This document shows positions 62,698-64,000 of a DNA stretch of 64,000 nt, one piece after another. The first letter of the stretch is position 1. Each line of letters starts with the position of its first letter. Origin of the DNA: Ptiloglossa arizonensis (lineage: Eukaryota; Arthropoda; Insecta; Hymenoptera; Colletidae); NCBI RefSeq assembly GCF_051014685.1, contig NC_135058.1, forward strand, positions 7,106,811 to 7,170,810. The letters are read 5' to 3'. A model generated the notes under the pieces. The model was given only the letters and a program-made list of their open reading frames with translations, was not told where the DNA came from and did no database searches. Both the position numbers and the translations under genes were made by a program.

Positions 62698-64000
62698 ATG
62701 TCGAAGAAAATTCCACTCCGTCAAAGTGAAATACAACCTACATTTAAAGGATTTCTTGAAACATTTAAAAATAAATCTAATGCAAATTCCAGGTATGAAA
62801 AATGTGTCTAAAACATATCCTGTTAATAACATAGATGTTATTATATTACATTAGTTTATTATATATAATGTAAGTAAAAATTGAATGGTTTGCGTGATAT
62901 AATCTCCTTATTTTATTTAGTTTTTACTGGATATTGTTCAAAATATATATTTTATTAAGAATAAAAAAAAATATAATTTATTTTTGCAGTACACCAAAAT
63001 CATCAGACATATATTTACAATTAAATGAAGACACGGAAACATTTAACAACTATGAATCTTGTAATATTGAAAACTTGGAAATAAATCCTAAAATGTCCAT
63101 TATAACTATTGTAAGAAAATTTTATATTATTCATGAATAATGTATTTGAGAATATAATATGATGCGATAAACATGTTTTAGGATAGTTCTCAGGATTCAG
63201 TATGTCATGATGCTTACAAAATTCCTACAAAAACAAATGATAATAATTGTAAGGTAAATTTTGAAGATTCGGTGAAAGAAAAAATTCTATCAGATGATAA
63301 ATATAATCCAAAGTTTACTGCACTCAAAAGAATACAAAAATCAGAAATTAATTTTATTTCATCATCGGATAGTGAGGATGATGTAGAATTAAGACCATGT
63401 TTGAATTTAAGCAGAAGAAAAACAGTTATTAACAATAGCATAGACCAAAGTTCTCTATCTATCAAAAAAGAAAATCATGCATTCAATAATATATCTTCAC
63501 TAGCATCTCCTGAAAATGATGTCTTTAAAGCAAAAACAGAAGAGAATACAGCAATAGAAAGTGATGGTCCAAGAACTCCAAAAAAGTACATAAAAACAAA
63601 AAAAAAAGGAAATATTGTGATATCAGATTCTGACAGTAGTAGTCCAAAATTTAAAAGTAGTCCCAAAGGAACTCCTAGAAAGGAATGGGTTGGGCCAGAC
63701 TTCAAATTAAATTTAAAACCTTTAGGCTTAGGAAAAGAGTTGAACCCTTGGATACAATCTGCAAAAGGCAGATCTATAATGTCTTCAGTACCTGTAAGTA
63801 GTCATGTATTTAATTAAGACTTTTATTAGCATTGTTTTTATTGCACCAGTTATATACAAAATAACAAAATTGTTTACAGATCAAAAAAGATGAATTAGCA
63901 GATAGATACAAGCATTTAAAAGATTTTCAAATAGAAATTCTAGAGAAATGTTACAATGCTATAGATCAAATTCCATTTGCTGTCTTAGAAAAGTTTCCAA
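62698..64000 (+). CDS. Probable Bloom-type RecQ helicase, N-terminal part
   Basis: A 5'-partial gene model running off the window: exons 62,698-62,792; 62,990-63,110; 63,182-63,793; 63,880-64,000+, with GT/AG introns and continuous frame, giving about 316 residues so far. The protein opens MSKKIPLRQSEIQPTFKGFL and is then a disordered, Ser/Asp/Lys-rich region with acidic casein-kinase-like clusters (SSSDSEDD; SDSDSSSP). The last visible segment, FQIEILEKCYNAIDQIP followed by FAVLEKF, fits the BDHCT-type helix found before the helicase core in BLM (pattern ME.IC..IDTIP...L). No helicase motif is inside the window. BLM/mus309 is my best guess from that short helix plus the disordered N terminus; another nuclear protein with a similar N terminus is possible. 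Confidence 0.5.

Noticed and set aside
1..64000. tRNA, rRNA, known microRNA and CRISPR searches by eye
   Set aside because: No convincing tRNA B-box with cloverleaf, no rRNA segment, no familiar insect microRNA seed-plus-hairpin and no short regularly spaced repeat array of CRISPR type were seen; a covariance-model search would be decisive.

Overview
The window looks like a piece of an insect nuclear genome, most likely Hymenoptera (bee-like). It carries a tight group of intron-bearing housekeeping genes with short introns (about 70-300 bp) and GT/AG splice sites. A PRAS40/Lobe orthologue, mariner-type MITEs and very CpG-rich intergenic DNA fit this. The species assignment is inference; no species marker was recognised.

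Layout. (1) 1 to ~31,690: about 31 kb with no exon I can tie to a protein family. It is CpG-rich and holds simple repeats, three copies of a 133-140 bp mariner-derived MITE, several tandem repeats, and short low-CpG islands with clustered transcription-factor-like motifs. It reads as a gene desert or the regulatory flank of a gene outside the window. (2) ~31,690-47,120: a 15.4 kb satellite complex dominated by a giant inverted repeat. The arms (about 6.2 and 6.8 kb) mirror each other at a constant offset (position sum 79,621 in the outer part, 79,080 in the inner part). The 541 bp difference is one extra copy of a ~543 bp satellite monomer in the right arm. The arms flank a ~500 bp spacer and meet at a junction near 39,788-39,790 with 3 bp of shared sequence. 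Each arm carries an unclassified ~2.3 kb insert. The insert contains a near-consensus Pol II core promoter (TATA, initiator, DPE at correct spacing) and, ~1.7 kb downstream, an AATAAA signal. The two copies therefore face outward, away from the palindrome centre. (3) 47,120-64,000: AT-rich gene cluster: neutral sphingomyelinase (-), eIF3 subunit m (+), PRAS40/Lobe (-), ethanolamine kinase/easily shocked (-), and the 5' part of a probable Bloom-type RecQ helicase (+, running off the end).

Gene relationships. The sphingomyelinase and eIF3m are head to head with ~790 bp between start codons. eIF3m and Lobe converge. Ethanolamine kinase and the putative helicase diverge across ~2.2 kb. Two genes act on membrane lipids (sphingomyelin hydrolysis; first step of the CDP-ethanolamine route) and two on growth and translation control (eIF3m; the mTORC1 regulator PRAS40). 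Nothing indicates co-regulation beyond proximity.

Exon boundaries were built by hand from splice signals, continuous reading frame and family motifs. Protein identities rest on recognised motifs, not on a database search.
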